From Onishia niordana (GTDB lineage: Bacteria; Pseudomonadota; Gammaproteobacteria; Pseudomonadales; Halomonadaceae), in contig NZ_SDSD01000007.1 of NCBI RefSeq assembly GCF_004798965.1, positions 1 through 64,000 on the forward strand: a stretch of DNA of 64,000 bases. Direction: 5' to 3'. Within the stretch, counting starts at the first letter, position 1. Each line of letters begins with the position of its first letter. Under the pieces are notes generated by a model, which saw only the letters and a list, made by a program, of their open reading frames with translations, was not told the DNA's origin and made no database searches. A program made the position numbers and the translations under genes. Shown here piece by piece: positions 45,102 through 55,441 of this stretch.

Positions 45102-46715
45102 TCAGGCGGCCTGATGGTCGAGGAAGGCGGCGCGCATCAGCTCCTGGGTGTAGGTGTGACGAGGCTGGCTGAATAGCGCCTCGGTATCGCCCTGTTCGAC
45201 TACCTCGCCGTCCTTCATCACCAGCACGCTATCGGCCAGCGCTCGCACCACCGCCAGGTCGTGGCTGATGAACAGGTAGGTAAGGTCGTGCTTGTGTTGC
45301 AGGTCGCGCAGCAGCTCGATCACCGTGGCCTGCACCGAGCGATCCAGCGCCGAGGTAGGCTCGTCCAGTAGCAGGAGCTCGGGCTTGAGCACCAGGGCGC
45401 GGGCGATGGCGATACGCTGGCGCTGGCCCCCGGAAAATTCGTGGGGGTAGCGGTGACGCATGGCCGGATCCAGGGCGACATCGGCTAGCGCCTCCTGGAC
45501 CCTGGCATCGCGCTCGCGGCGACCCAGCAAGGGAGCGTGGACACGTAGGCCTTCACCGATGATCTCGCCCACCGTCATGCGCGGCGACAGCGAGCCGAAG
45601 GGGTCCTGGAAGACGACCTGCATCCTTGAGCGCAGCGGCCGCATGGCGGCGGTGTCCAGGCCGTCGAGGGCCGTGTCGTCGAAGCGGATGTCACCTCGAC
45701 TCTCGAGCAGGCGCAGCAGGGCGCGCCCTAGCGTCGACTTGCCGGAGCCCGACTCGCCGACGATGCCCAGGGTCTGGCCGCGCTTCACGGAAAGATCAAT
45801 GCCGCGCACCGCCTCGAAGTAATCGGCGGGCCGAAACAGGCGCTTCTTCATCGGGAAGCGCACGCGCAGATCGTGTGCCTCCAGCAGCAGCGGCGTCTGG
45901 TCGGGCACCGGTGCCTTACGGCCTCGGGGCTCGGCGTCGATCAGCATGCGGGTGTAGGCGTGCTGCGGGTCGGCAAAGAGCTCGGCGGTAGGGCCGCTTT
46001 CGACCCGCTCGCCCTGTTGCATCACGCAGACCCGGTCGGCGAAGTGGCGCACGATGCCGAGATCATGGGTGATGAACAGAATGGCCATGCCGTAGCGCTG
46101 CTGCAGATCCTTCAGCAGAGAGAGGATCTGGGCCTGGACGGTAACGTCCAGCGCCGTGGTGGGCTCGTCGGCAATCAGAAGCTTTGGTTCGCAGGCCAGC
46201 GCCATGGCGATCATCACCCGCTGGCGCTGGCCACCGGAGAGCTCATGGGGATAGCTGCCCAGGCGCCGTTCGGGGTCGGGGATGCCGACCTGCTCCAACA
46301 GGCTGCAGGCGCGCTCTCGTGCCGCGGAACCGCGCAGGGCGGTGTGCTTGGTTAGCACCTCGACGATCTGTCGGCCTATCCGGTGCAACGGGTTCAGCGA
46401 GGTCATGGGCTCCTGAAAGATCATCGATATCTCGTTGCCGCGAATCTGGCGCATGCGCTTGGCGCCGACCAGCAGCAGATCCTCTGGCTGCTGTCCGCCG
46501 TGCCAGCGAATGGCGCCGTCGGGCCTGGCAAGCTCTGGCAGCAGGCGCATGGCGGCGGTGGAGGACACCGACTTGCCGGAGCCGGATTCGCCGACCAGGG
46601 CCAGGGTCTCGCCCGCATGGACCGTGAAGCTCAAGTCCTTGACGGCGGTAACGGTGCCGCCGGGCAGGTCGAAGTCGACCCGCAGGCGATCGATCTCGAG
46701 CAGTGGCTGTGACAT
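45102..46715 (-). CDS. Peptide ABC transporter, fused double ATPase (YejF/OppDF-like)
   Basis: The protein has 537 residues with two complete ABC cassettes: each has [16 protein letters not shown] or FSGGQRQR, and DEPT with a following His switch. The halves correspond to OppD/DppD (about 1-260) and OppF/DppF (about 280-537), fused as in YejF. It powers the importer formed by the two permeases and binding protein encoded upstream in the same operon. Confidence 0.93.
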   Translation of the reverse strand: MSQPLLEIDRLRVDFDLPGGTVTAVKDLSFTVHAGETLALVGESGSGKSVSSTAAMRLLPELARPDGAIRWHGGQQPEDLLLVGAKRMRQIRGNEISMIFQEPMTSLNPLHRIGRQIVEVLTKHTALRGSAARERACSLLEQVGIPDPERRLGSYPHELSGGQRQRVMIAMALACEPKLLIADEPTTALDVTVQAQILSLLKDLQQRYGMAILFITHDLGIVRHFADRVCVMQQGERVESGPTAELFADPQHAYTRMLIDAEPRGRKAPVPDQTPLLLEAHDLRVRFPMKKRLFRPADYFEAVRGIDLSVKRGQTLGIVGESGSGKSTLGRALLRLLESRGDIRFDDTALDGLDTAAMRPLRSRMQVVFQDPFGSLSPRMTVGEIIGEGLRVHAPLLGRRERDARVQEALADVALDPAMRHRYPHEFSGGQRQRIAIARALVLKPELLLLDEPTSALDRSVQATVIELLRDLQHKHDLTYLFISHDLAVVRALADSVLVMKDGEVVEQGDTEALFSQPRHTYTQELMRAAFLDHQAA

Positions 46716-46751
46716 GAAGCCTCCTTGGCGGTCGCGTTCAGCGGATCGGGG

Positions 46752-47636
46752 TTAGCGGGTCTTGGGATCGAGGGCGTCGCGCAGGCCATCGCCCAGGAAG
46801 TTGAGGCACAAAAGGGTCACCGCCAGGAAGGCGGAGGGCACCAGCAGCATCCAGGGGGCGGTCTCCATCATGTCCTTGCCCTCGCTGATCAGTACACCCC
46901 AGCTGGTCAGCGGTTCCTGCACGCCGAGCCCGAGGAAGGACAGGAAGCTCTCGAGCAGGATCACCTTGGGCACGGTCAGGGTGACGTAGACGATCACCGG
47001 GCCGATGGCATTGGGAATCAGGTGGCGGGTGACGATCTTGTGGCTGCGCACGCCCAGTGCCTGGGCAGCCTCGACGAACTCGCGGCGCTTCAGGGCCAGC
47101 ACCTGGCCGCGCACGATGCGCGACATGTCGAGCCACTCGACCGCGCCGATGGCGGCATAGATCAGCAGGATGTTGCGACCGAATACCACCATCAACAGGA
47201 TCACCAGGAACATGAAGGGCAGCGAGTACATGATGTCGACGAAACGCATCATCAGGTTGTCGGTGCGTCCGCCGATGAAGCCGGCCACGGCGCCATAGAG
47301 CACGCCGATCACTAGTGAGACGAAGGTGGCCACCAGGGCCACGGACAGCGACACACGGCCGCCGTGGAAGACACGGGTCAGCAGGTCGCGGCCGTTGGCA
47401 TCAGTGCCGGCGTAGTGGCCGTTCTCGGGGCTCGGTGGGGTCAGAAAGGCATTCCAGTCCACTTCGTCCAGTGCCCAGGGCGTCAGCCAGGGGCCGGCGA
47501 CGCAGGCAAGGGTGATCAGGGCCAGCAGTACCAGACTGGTGGTGGCGGCCTTGTTCTGCTTGAGCCGGCGCCAGGCCTCGCGAGCCAGGCTGTCGCCGGC
47601 ACTATCGGGGGTCGAAACAGCGGTATCAGTCATCAT
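46752..47636 (-). CDS. Peptide ABC transporter permease (OppC/DppC type)
   Basis: The protein has 294 residues. N-terminal OppC-N segment, six membrane spans and the coupling motif EAAQALGVRSHKIVTRHLIPN (EAA loop). Its start overlaps the end of the other permease gene by 11 bases; a second ATG follows the first directly. Part of the oppA-B-C-DF operon. Confidence 0.93.
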   Translation of the reverse strand: MMTDTAVSTPDSAGDSLAREAWRRLKQNKAATTSLVLLALITLACVAGPWLTPWALDEVDWNAFLTPPSPENGHYAGTDANGRDLLTRVFHGGRVSLSVALVATFVSLVIGVLYGAVAGFIGGRTDNLMMRFVDIMYSLPFMFLVILLMVVFGRNILLIYAAIGAVEWLDMSRIVRGQVLALKRREFVEAAQALGVRSHKIVTRHLIPNAIGPVIVYVTLTVPKVILLESFLSFLGLGVQEPLTSWGVLISEGKDMMETAPWMLLVPSAFLAVTLLCLNFLGDGLRDALDPKTR

Positions 47637-48552
47637 AGCGAATCTGGGGATCCAGGGCCGAATAGAGCAGGTCGACGAGAAGATTGAGCAGCACGATCAG
47701 GGCGCCGTAGAAGACTACCGTGCCCATCACCAGGGTGTAGTCACGGTTGAGCGCGGCCTGCACGAAGTAGCGGCCGATGCCGGGAATGCCGAATATCTGC
47801 TCGATCACCACGGAGCCGGTGATGATGCCGGCGATGGCCGGCCCCAGATAGGAGACCACCGGCAGCATCGCCGGGCGCATGGCATGGCGCCATATCACCT
47901 CGGTTTCGGCGAGGCCCTTGGCGCGGGCGGTGCGAATGAAGTGGCTACCGAGTACTTCGATCATGCTGGCGCGCATCATGCGTGCGATGTAGGCGATCTG
48001 CTGGATCGATAGCGCCACCACCGGCAGTACCAGGTTGGGCCATGCCCCTTCGTTCCAGCCGCCTACCGGCAGCCAGCCGAGGAAAACGCCGAACACCAGT
48101 GCCAGCAGCGGGGCGATCACGAAGTTGGGAATCGCCACCCCGGCCAGCGCCGTGCCCATCACCAGGTAGTCGATGGTGGAGTTGCGCCTGAGGGCGGCGA
48201 TCACTCCCAGGGGCAAACCGATCAGCAACGCCAGGCCGACGGCCCAGATGCCGAGTTCAAGGCTGACGGGAAAGCCCTGTGCCACCAGTTCGGTGACGCT
48301 GAAATCCTTGTACTTGAAGGAGGGCCCTAGATCGCCCTGCAGCAGGTTGCCCATGTAGTTCAGGTACTGCTTCCAGACGGGCTCATCCAGGTGATAGTTG
48401 GCCATCAGGTTGGCCTCGATCTCCGGCGGCAGCTGGCGCTCGCCGTCGAAGGGGCCGCCCGGCGCCAGGTGCATCAGGAAGAAGGACAGCGTGATGACGA
48501 TCAATAGCGTCGGAATCGCCTGCAGCAGGCGCTTCAGGGTATAGCGGAGCAT
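47626..48552 (-). CDS. Peptide ABC transporter permease (OppB/DppB type)
   Basis: The protein has 308 residues. MLRYTLKRLLQAIPTLLIV is the classical OppB N-terminus; six membrane spans and the EAA-type loop (RTARAKGLAETEVIWRHAMR). The longest intergenic space in the operon, 64 bases with a hairpin, precedes it. Confidence 0.93.
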   Translation of the reverse strand: MLRYTLKRLLQAIPTLLIVITLSFFLMHLAPGGPFDGERQLPPEIEANLMANYHLDEPVWKQYLNYMGNLLQGDLGPSFKYKDFSVTELVAQGFPVSLELGIWAVGLALLIGLPLGVIAALRRNSTIDYLVMGTALAGVAIPNFVIAPLLALVFGVFLGWLPVGGWNEGAWPNLVLPVVALSIQQIAYIARMMRASMIEVLGSHFIRTARAKGLAETEVIWRHAMRPAMLPVVSYLGPAIAGIITGSVVIEQIFGIPGIGRYFVQAALNRDYTLVMGTVVFYGALIVLLNLLVDLLYSALDPQIRYDD

Positions 48553-48556
48553 GACG

Positions 48557-48585
48557 GGGCCTCGCGCCCCGAGCCGCGAGGGCCC
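48557..48585 (-). other. Hairpin between binding protein and permease genes
   Basis: CCTCGCG and CGCGAGG pair around an 8-nt loop and extend by three G-C pairs past a one-base bulge. No T-run. Such structures often protect the mRNA of the abundant binding protein. Confidence 0.55.
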
Positions 48586-48616
48586 GGGGACAGTCGCAAC
48601 GATGAAGAAGAGCGGA

Positions 48617-50194
48617 TCAGTCCTCGAAGCTTATCCAGCGCGAACGGTGGATATCCTCGATGTTGGTTTCCCAGCCGTTCAGCTCGGGGCTGACCAGGTT
48701 GCGTGAGACGTAGTAGTAGAGGGGCAGGGTGGCATTGTCCTCGAGGGCCAGCTCCTCCGCCTTGGCCATCAGGTCGGTGCGGGCATCCATGTCCTGCGTC
48801 CTGGCCGCTTCGTTCATCAGGGCGTCGAAGTCAGCGTTTTCGTAGGCGCCGTAGTTGTTCGCGACGTCGCTCTCCAAGAGACTCAGGAAGTTCTGGGCAT
48901 CGTTGTAGTCGCCGATCCAGCCGGCGCGCGCCACGTCGAAGTCACCCTGACGAATGTCGGCATAGTGCACCGCGACTTCCGCGTTATAGAGCTCCACCTC
49001 GACGCCCAGCGGTTTCCACATCGCGGCCAGGGCGATGGCAACCTTGCGATGATCCTCGCTGGTGTTGTAGCGCAGGCGCAGGGCGAGCGGATTGTCGGGG
49101 CCGTAGCCGGCCTCCTGCATCAGCTCGCGGGCCCGGGTCAGGCGCTCCTGCTGAGAAAGGTCGGCGAAGTCGAGTTCGGGGCCGTCGTAATGGTTGACGT
49201 TCGGCGGCACGAAACTATAGGCAGGCTCTTCGCCGGTGCCCAGAATCTTGTTGGTGATCACCTCGCGGCGCACCGCCAGGCTCAGCGCCTTACGTACCCG
49301 AGGATCGGACGTGGCGTGGCCATCACGGGTATTGAGCGCGTAGTAGTAGATGCCGAGATAGGGCGCCACCTGGACGGCCTTGGGCAGGTTCTCCTTGAGC
49401 CAGTCGAACTGCTGGGTGGGGAACTCCCGGGCGATGTCGATCTCGCCGGCGCGGAAACGGTTCAGCGCGGTGTTGCGTTCCTCGATGGGGAAGTACACCA
49501 CCTCGTCCAGCGCCACCTCGTCGGCGTCGTGGAAGTAGGCGTTGCGGCTGACTTCGATGCGCGTCTGCGACTGCCAGTCGTCCAGGGCGAAGGCCCCGTT
49601 GGAAACCATGTGGTCGGGCTTTGACCAGTCGTCACCGTATTTTTCCACCACGTGCTTGGGCAGCGGATAGGCGGTGTAGTGGGCCAACTGATCGAGGAAG
49701 TAGGGTGTGGAGCGCTCAAGGGTGATCTCGAGGGTCTTGGCGTCAAGGGCCTCGATGCCCAGGGTGCTGGGGTCAGCGTCTCCGCCGTAGACGGCCTCGG
49801 CGTTTTTCACGGGATAGAGCAGGTAGGCGTAGCTGGCGGCGGTGGCCGGGTCGAGAATGCGGCGAAAGGCGAAGACGAAGTCTTCGGCGGTCACCGGGGT
49901 GCCGTCGGACCACCTGGCATCCTCGCGCAACTCGAAGGTGTAAGTCTTGCCGTCTTCGGTGACATCCCAGGATGTCGCGACGCCGGGAATGCGTTCGCCG
50001 TCTGCGGCCTCGGTGACCAGACCCTCGAAAAGATCGCCGACCACATCGTTTTCCCAGGTACCACTGATCTTGTGAGGGTCCAGTGAGGCGGGCTCGCCCA
50101 TGATGGCGAGGCGCAGGGTGTCGGCCTGGAGGGGCGAGGCGGCCAGGCCCGTGGCAAGCAGCAGGGTGCTGATGGTGATCCGTGGCTTGTGCAT
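48617..50194 (-). CDS. Periplasmic oligopeptide-binding protein (OppA/MppA type)
   Basis: The protein has 525 residues. Signal peptide (1-24, QAD region), then the SBP family 5 fold with LRLAIMGEPASLDPHK, DGKTYTFELREDARWSDGTPVTAEDFV and SNGAFALDDW. No lipobox, so it is soluble in the periplasm. It delivers peptides, possibly including cell-wall peptides, to the permeases. AGGAG lies 6-10 bases before the ATG; first gene of the operon. Confidence 0.93.
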   Translation of the reverse strand: MHKPRITISTLLLATGLAASPLQADTLRLAIMGEPASLDPHKISGTWENDVVGDLFEGLVTEAADGERIPGVATSWDVTEDGKTYTFELREDARWSDGTPVTAEDFVFAFRRILDPATAASYAYLLYPVKNAEAVYGGDADPSTLGIEALDAKTLEITLERSTPYFLDQLAHYTAYPLPKHVVEKYGDDWSKPDHMVSNGAFALDDWQSQTRIEVSRNAYFHDADEVALDEVVYFPIEERNTALNRFRAGEIDIAREFPTQQFDWLKENLPKAVQVAPYLGIYYYALNTRDGHATSDPRVRKALSLAVRREVITNKILGTGEEPAYSFVPPNVNHYDGPELDFADLSQQERLTRARELMQEAGYGPDNPLALRLRYNTSEDHRKVAIALAAMWKPLGVEVELYNAEVAVHYADIRQGDFDVARAGWIGDYNDAQNFLSLLESDVANNYGAYENADFDALMNEAARTQDMDARTDLMAKAEELALEDNATLPLYYYVSRNLVSPELNGWETNIEDIHRSRWISFED

Positions 50195-50363
50195 GAGTCA
50201 CTCCTTGACTTGTTGTTGTGTAGAGAGGCCAGCCGGCCCTTGTTTCCACCATGTCCAACCCCACGGCGATGGTCTATTCGAAATTGCGCATAACCGCATC
50301 GACGAATTCGATACCCGCGCCGTGACGCGTCCGAGCGGGATGGCCGGGTGCCGCGGGGTTCGC

Positions 50364-50369
50364 TACAAT
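50364..50369 (+). promoter_or_regulatory. -10 element of a prfB promoter
   Basis: TACAAT in a GCTACAATG context, 73 bases before the prfB ATG. The -35 (TGGCCG at 17 bases) is poor, so an activator or an extended contact may be needed. Confidence 0.4.
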
Positions 50370-50383
50370 GGGGCGCTTTTTCA

Positions 50384-50407
50384 CCCGAGACGTTTTGGCG
50401 TCTCGGG
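50384..50407 (+). other. Leader hairpin of prfB
   Basis: Perfect 9-bp stem CCCGAGACG/CGTCTCGGG with loop TTTTGG, ending 35 bases before the prfB ATG and just after the candidate -10. It could stabilise the mRNA or cause early termination, as ATCTTTACTT follows. Confidence 0.55.
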
Positions 50408-50442
50408 ATCTTTACTTGCTAGAGAACTCAGGCAGCGAATTC

Positions 50443-51541
50443 ATGCTAGAGACCAACCCGATTCATACCCAGCTCAAGGACCTGTCCGAACGGACAGACG
50501 TCCTGAGGGGGTATCTTTGACTATGCCGAGAAGAAAGACCGGCTAGAGGAAGTGACCCGCGAGCTCGAGGATCCCAGCGTCTGGAGCGATCCGGACTATG
50601 CCCAGAAGCTCGGCAAGGAGCGGGCGTCGCTGGAAGCCGTGGTCGAGACGATCGAGGCCCTCGAGCAGGGCCTGGCCGATAACGGTGATCTGTTGGAACT
50701 CGCCGAGATGGAAGAGGACCAGGACACCGTCGATGAGGTCAGTCGTGAGCTCGAGGGACTCCAGGCGAGTCTCGCCAAGCTCGAGTTCCGGCGCATGTTT
50801 TCCGGTGATCTTGACGAGAATAATGCCTATCTCGATATCCAGGCCGGCTCCGGTGGCACCGAGGCCCAGGACTGGGGCAATATCCTGCTGCGCATGTATC
50901 TGCGCTGGGTCGAGCATCACGGCTTCAAGGCCGATATCATCGAAGTCTCGGCGGGAGACGTGGCGGGCATCAAGTCGGCGACCATTCACGTTCAGGGTGA
51001 CCATGCCTTCGGCTGGTTGCGCACCGAGACCGGCGTGCATCGCCTGGTGCGCAAGAGCCCCTTCGATTCCGGCGGCCGCCGTCATACGTCCTTCGCCTCG
51101 GTGTTCGTGTCCCCCGAGATCGATGACAGCTTCGAGGTCGACATCAACCCTTCGGACCTGCGCACCGATACCTATCGCTCCAGCGGCGCCGGCGGCCAGC
51201 ACGTCAACACCACCGATTCGGCGGTGCGTATCACCCACGAGCCGACCGGTATCGTGGTGGCCTGCCAGAACCAGCGCAGTCAGCATGCCAACCGTGACCA
51301 GGCCATGAAGATGCTCAAGGCCCGGATCTACGAACGGGAGATGCAGGAGCGCAACGCGGCCAAGCAGCAGGCCGAGGAAGCCAAGGCCGACATCGGCTGG
51401 GGCAGTCAGATCCGTTCCTACGTCCTCGATGACCAGCGGATCAAGGACCTGCGCACCGGCGTACAGTCCAGTAACTGCGAGAAGGTCCTCGACGGGGACC
51501 TGGATCAGTTCATCGAAGCCAGTCTCAAGCAAGGGCTGTGA
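50443..51541 (+). CDS. prfB: Peptide chain release factor 2, with programmed +1 frameshift
   Basis: Two frames joined: 50443-50517 and, after skipping T at 50518, 50519-51541, giving 365 residues like E. coli RF2. The shift site is canonical: an internal Shine-Dalgarno AGGGGG, then TAT CTT TGA C, with the in-frame UGA at codon 26. When RF2 is scarce, the ribosome slips at CUU and completes RF2. Also seen: the SPF stop-recognition tripeptide (KSPFDSGG) and catalytic GGQ (SGAGGQHVN). It releases peptides at UGA and UAA. Followed by lysS as in E. coli. Confidence 0.97.
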
Positions 51542-51608
51542 GCGACACGGGCAGCGCCATGCTGCCCGTTTCACACACCCGTCGCCCCATCACATTTCAG
51601 GTAGCGTA

Positions 51609-53117
51609 ATGGCCCATCAAGATCCCACTTCGCCCGATGAAAATCATCTGATCGCCGAGCGCCGTACCAAGCTGGCCGAGCGTCGCGAGCTTGCCGAGCG
51701 CACTGGCTCAAGCGCCTTCCCCAACGACTTTCGCCGCGACAGTCTGGCCACCGAGCTCGACGCCGAGCTTGGCGACAAGGACAAGGCAGAACTCGAATCG
51801 CTTGACCGCCAGGCGGCTGTGGCCGGGCGCATCATGCGCAAGCGCGGCCCCTTTATCGTCATCCAGGATTCGTCTGCCCAGATTCAGCTCTACGTCGATA
51901 AGAAAGGGCTGCCTGCGGAGATGCTCGACGACATCAAGGGCTGGGACATCGGCGATATCGTCGCCGGTCGCGGCCCGGTGCATAAGTCCGGCAAGGGCGA
52001 TCTGTACGTCAAGATGGACGAGGCCCAACTGCTGACCAAGAGCCTGCGGCCGCTGCCTGACAAGTTCCACGGCCTCACCGATCAGGAAGCTCGCTACCGT
52101 CAGCGTTATGTCGATCTGATCATGAATCAGGACTCGCGGCGTACCTTCGAGGTGCGGGCCGGCGTGATCTCCTCCATCCGGCGTTTCTTCGAGACGCGCG
52201 GCTTCATGGAAGTCGAGACGCCGATGCTGCAGGCGATCCCCGGTGGCGCCACCGCGCGACCCTTCAAGACCCACCACAATGCGCTGGACATCGACATGTT
52301 CTTGCGTATCGCCCCTGAGCTGTACCTCAAGCGACTGGTGGTCGGTGGCTTCGAGCGGGTCTTCGAGATCAACCGCAACTTCCGTAACGAGGGGCTGTCC
52401 ACCCGGCACAATCCCGAGTTCACTATGCTCGAGTTCTACTGGGCCTACGCGGATTATCTCGACCTGCTCGACCTGACCGAAGAGATGATTCGCAACGCCG
52501 CTAACGAAGTGCTCGGTACCACCACGCTCGAGTACCAGGGCACCACCTTCGAGCTGGACAAGCCCTTCAAGCGCCTGACCATGCGCCAGGCGATTCTCGA
52601 GCACGGCGAGGGCATCCAGGATGCCGAACTTGATAGCCTCGAGGCCGCCCGGGCGCTTTCCAAGCGGCTTGGCATCGAGGTCAAGGATGGCTGGGGACTC
52701 GGCAAGCTGCACACCGAAATCTTCGAGGAAGTCGCCGAGGAAAAACTCGAGCAGCCGACCTTCATCACCGCCTACCCGGCCGAGGTCAGCCCGCTGGCGC
52801 GTCGCAATGACGAAGATCCCTTCGTCACCGACCGCTTCGAGTTCTTCATCGGCGGTCGCGAGATCGCCAACGGCTTCTCGGAGCTCAATGACGCCGAGGA
52901 TCAGGCCGAACGCTTCAAGGCCCAGGTGGCCGAGAAGGAAGCTGGTGACCTCGAGGCCATGTACTACGACGCCGACTATGTGCGTGCGCTCGAGTACGGC
53001 CTGCCGCCGACCGCCGGCGAAGGCATCGGCATCGATCGCCTGGTGATGCTGTTTACCGACAGCGCCTCGATTCGTGACGTACTGCTGTTCCCGGCGATGC
53101 GCCCCGAGGTGGAATGA
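51609..53117 (+). CDS. lysS: Lysyl-tRNA synthetase (class II)
   Basis: The protein has 502 residues (E. coli 505). N-terminal OB fold (about 60-150) binds the anticodon, and the class II core has motif 2 ([18 protein letters not shown]) and motif 3 ([12 protein letters not shown]). It lies 67 bases after prfB, probably in one operon. Confidence 0.97.
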   Translation: MAHQDPTSPDENHLIAERRTKLAERRELAERTGSSAFPNDFRRDSLATELDAELGDKDKAELESLDRQAAVAGRIMRKRGPFIVIQDSSAQIQLYVDKKGLPAEMLDDIKGWDIGDIVAGRGPVHKSGKGDLYVKMDEAQLLTKSLRPLPDKFHGLTDQEARYRQRYVDLIMNQDSRRTFEVRAGVISSIRRFFETRGFMEVETPMLQAIPGGATARPFKTHHNALDIDMFLRIAPELYLKRLVVGGFERVFEINRNFRNEGLSTRHNPEFTMLEFYWAYADYLDLLDLTEEMIRNAANEVLGTTTLEYQGTTFELDKPFKRLTMRQAILEHGEGIQDAELDSLEAARALSKRLGIEVKDGWGLGKLHTEIFEEVAEEKLEQPTFITAYPAEVSPLARRNDEDPFVTDRFEFFIGGREIANGFSELNDAEDQAERFKAQVAEKEAGDLEAMYYDADYVRALEYGLPPTAGEGIGIDRLVMLFTDSASIRDVLLFPAMRPEVE

Positions 53118-53186
53118 TCGACCGGGGAGGAGCCGCCCGGGGATAGCACCATCGCGAACACGCGGTGAACCCTTCCATGGGCGCTC

Positions 53187-53208
53187 CTTTTTTCATCCCT
53201 GAAAAAAG
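53187..53208 (+). terminator. A/T-rich hairpin after lysS
   Basis: CTTTTTTCA and TGAAAAAAG pair around TCCC, about 70 bases after the lysS stop. Weak for a terminator because the stem is A/T-rich and no T-run follows. Confidence 0.35.
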
Positions 53209-53378
53209 AGGTTCGCTCCGGTGCCGTCCCGGTCGCCGGGAGACATCGGGAGAGGTGGTCGCCCGGCCTCGGTGGCTCGGATTCGCCGAGCGCGCCGGGA
53301 AGTGTTGGTAACGCGCGGTCACAGCACCCATAATGGGCAGCGTTTCGCCGTCGTGGCAGGCAAGTCTAGGAGAGTCCA

Positions 53379-53765
53379 ATGAAACTGCTCAACCGCTCCG
53401 CTCTGAGCGTCAAGCCGACCCAGCTGTTCGTGGACTGGATCAACTCGCTGGAACCCACGGTGGGCGACGATGACCTGACCCTTGAGGACGTCGATCGCGA
53501 GAATACCGTCTACCTGATTCCCGAGATGGACTCACCGGAGGCCCTCGAGGGCTTCGTGCGTGAACGCTATCTGGAGATCCTTGAGTCCGAGCTACAGGCC
53601 TGGGAAGAGGATCGACGCCAGTGGCCCGAGTCCCTCGACTGGGCGCTGTTCCAACGCTTCGTGCGCGTCGAGCACAGCTACCTGGCGGTCGACCTGGATG
53701 ACGAGGCACCGCTGGAAGTCGCCGAGATCGACGACGAACTGCTGCTTGAGCACGAGCAGGACTAG
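53379..53765 (+). CDS. Acidic protein of unknown function
   Basis: The protein has 128 residues, with roughly a quarter Asp plus Glu, no signal peptide and no membrane segment. It starts with a basic MKLLNRSALSVKPTQLFVDW, followed by a helical centre with several Trp. I do not recognise a named family, though coding usage and a clean AGGAG 8 bases upstream support it. Single gene between lysS and an MFS pump. Confidence 0.75.
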   Translation: MKLLNRSALSVKPTQLFVDWINSLEPTVGDDDLTLEDVDRENTVYLIPEMDSPEALEGFVRERYLEILESELQAWEEDRRQWPESLDWALFQRFVRVEHSYLAVDLDDEAPLEVAEIDDELLLEHEQD

Positions 53766-53813
53766 ATTCCCAGTCTAGCGGCAGCAATTGCGAGCAGGAT
53801 GGATGAGCAGGGT

Positions 53814-53849
53814 TTGCTAGCACAGTTTTTAGCACGGTCTTTAGCACAG
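53814..53849 (+). repeat. Three 12-bp tandem near-repeats
   Basis: TTGCTAGCACAG, TTTTTAGCACGG and TCTTTAGCACAG follow each other without gaps in the space after the acidic protein gene. Confidence 0.8.
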
Positions 53850-53907
53850 CCCCGACAGCGCTAGCCAGCATCTAAGGCGCGCCCAGGGGCTCGTCCTTCG
53901 TCTCGAA

Positions 53908-53932
53908 GAAGACCGGCTGCGGCCGGTTTTTT
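53908..53932 (+). terminator. Terminator upstream of the MFS gene
   Basis: ACCGGC/GCCGGT with loop TGCG and six T residues, about 145 bases past the acidic protein gene. Confidence 0.75.
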
Positions 53933-53989
53933 CGTTCTGGCCCCGTGTAGCGGTGCGCCACCCCACCTCGTTGGCATGGCAGATGGTCC

Positions 53990-55375
53990 ATGAATCGATT
54001 GTTCGAGACCCGGCCCGGGGATGAAGGTTTACCCGGCCCGCAACGCCGCCTGGCGATGCTGGTTGTGGTATTGGGCACCCTGATGGCGGTGTTCGACGGT
54101 GGCATCGTCAATATCGCGCTGCCGACACTGGCGCGTGAGCTCGACATTAGCGAATCCCGCGCGGTGTGGATCACCAATATCTACCAGTTGGTGAGTGCGT
54201 CGACGTTGCTGGCGTTTGCCGCACTGAGCCGGCTGATCGGTCGCCACCGTCTCTATATCGGCGGGCTAAGTGTGTTCACGCTAGCGTCACTGGCCTGTGC
54301 GCTGTCGAACAGTTTTGAATGGCTGCTGGCCTCGCGGATGGTGCAGGGACTCGGCGCGGCGGCGATGCTGAGTATCGGCCCGTCGATGTATCGGGTGATC
54401 TTTCCGTCGCGCCTGCTGGGGTCGGCCATCGGCCTGGGCGCGCTGGTGGTGGCATTCGGCATAGCCTTTGGGCCGTCGTTGGGGGGCGGCATCCTCTACT
54501 TGGCGAGCTGGCCCTGGCTCTTTGCCATCAATGTGCCGATCGGTATCACGGCGCTGGCGTTGGCGCTGCACGCACTCCCCCGCGAGGCACGCGAAGCGGG
54601 ACGCTTCGACTGGCCCGGTGCGCTCTTGTCCATGGCCATGGTCAGCGGTTTTGTGTTCGCTCTTGACCGGGCCGGCCACGGCAATGCCAGTACCGCCATG
54701 CTCTTGCCGCTTGTGGTCAGCGTGGGCTGCCTGGTGTTGTTCGTGTGGAGGCAGCGCCGGGCGGTCAGCCCGCTGGTGCCGCTGGTGATCTTTCGCGAGC
54801 CACGCTTCAGCGTGGCGGCGATAATCTCGATGTTGGCGTTCATCGCTCAGGGGGCCGCATTCGTCGGTTTGCCCTTTCTGTTTCAGAGTGGAATGGGCCT
54901 GAGCCCCATCGCCGCGGCGCTTTTGTTTACGCCCTGGCCACTGGCGTTGATGTTGACCGGCCCGTTCGCCGGGCGCCTGGCGGATCGCTTCAACCCGACG
55001 CTGATTTCATCGCTGGGGCTTTCGATCTTTCTGCTGGGCATGCTGTCGCTGGCGATGCTTGGCGAAGCGGCGAACGCCACGGACATCGTCTGGCGCGTGG
55101 CCCTGTGCGGGATCGGTTACGGCATCTTCCAGGCGCCCAACAACCGCGAAATGATTGGCAGTGTGGCGCTCGAGTACAGCGCCAATGCCTCCGGCGTGCT
55201 GGCGTCGGTGCGCACCTTCGGCCAGGCGCTGGGTACTGCGATGGTGGGGATGATGCTGGCGCTATCGGCCGGTTCGCTGTCTCTGGCGCTGTGGGTATGC
55301 TGCGCCTGCGTCGTGGTGGCGCTGATGCTCAGCCTGTGGCGCATGCCGTTGGCGAGATATGGCCGCGCGGCCTGA
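53990..55375 (+). CDS. MFS drug efflux transporter (DHA2/EmrB-QacA type)
   Basis: The protein has 461 residues with about 14 hydrophobic segments. Motif C-like GPSLGGGIL, motif A-like RLIGRHRLYIGG and LDISESRAVWITNIYQL in the first loop mark the DHA2 group. It exports hydrophobic drugs with protons; the substrate is unknown. No regulator or membrane-fusion gene is adjacent. Confidence 0.88.
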   Translation: MNRLFETRPGDEGLPGPQRRLAMLVVVLGTLMAVFDGGIVNIALPTLARELDISESRAVWITNIYQLVSASTLLAFAALSRLIGRHRLYIGGLSVFTLASLACALSNSFEWLLASRMVQGLGAAAMLSIGPSMYRVIFPSRLLGSAIGLGALVVAFGIAFGPSLGGGILYLASWPWLFAINVPIGITALALALHALPREAREAGRFDWPGALLSMAMVSGFVFALDRAGHGNASTAMLLPLVVSVGCLVLFVWRQRRAVSPLVPLVIFREPRFSVAAIISMLAFIAQGAAFVGLPFLFQSGMGLSPIAAALLFTPWPLALMLTGPFAGRLADRFNPTLISSLGLSIFLLGMLSLAMLGEAANATDIVWRVALCGIGYGIFQAPNNREMIGSVALEYSANASGVLASVRTFGQALGTAMVGMMLALSAGSLSLALWVCCACVVVALMLSLWRMPLARYGRAA

Positions 55376-55441
55376 GCGAGCCTTATCCAGCGCGCGACGA
55401 AGACGTTACAATGCAAGGCTTGCGACCCGGGAGGAAACACC

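Noticed and set aside
50443-50520. prfB as a pseudogene because of an early UGA
   Set aside because: The UGA is part of the standard RF2 frameshift site with its internal Shine-Dalgarno.
50543-51574. 343-codon minus-strand frame opposite prfB
   Set aside because: Complement of the RF2 coding sequence without any ribosome site.
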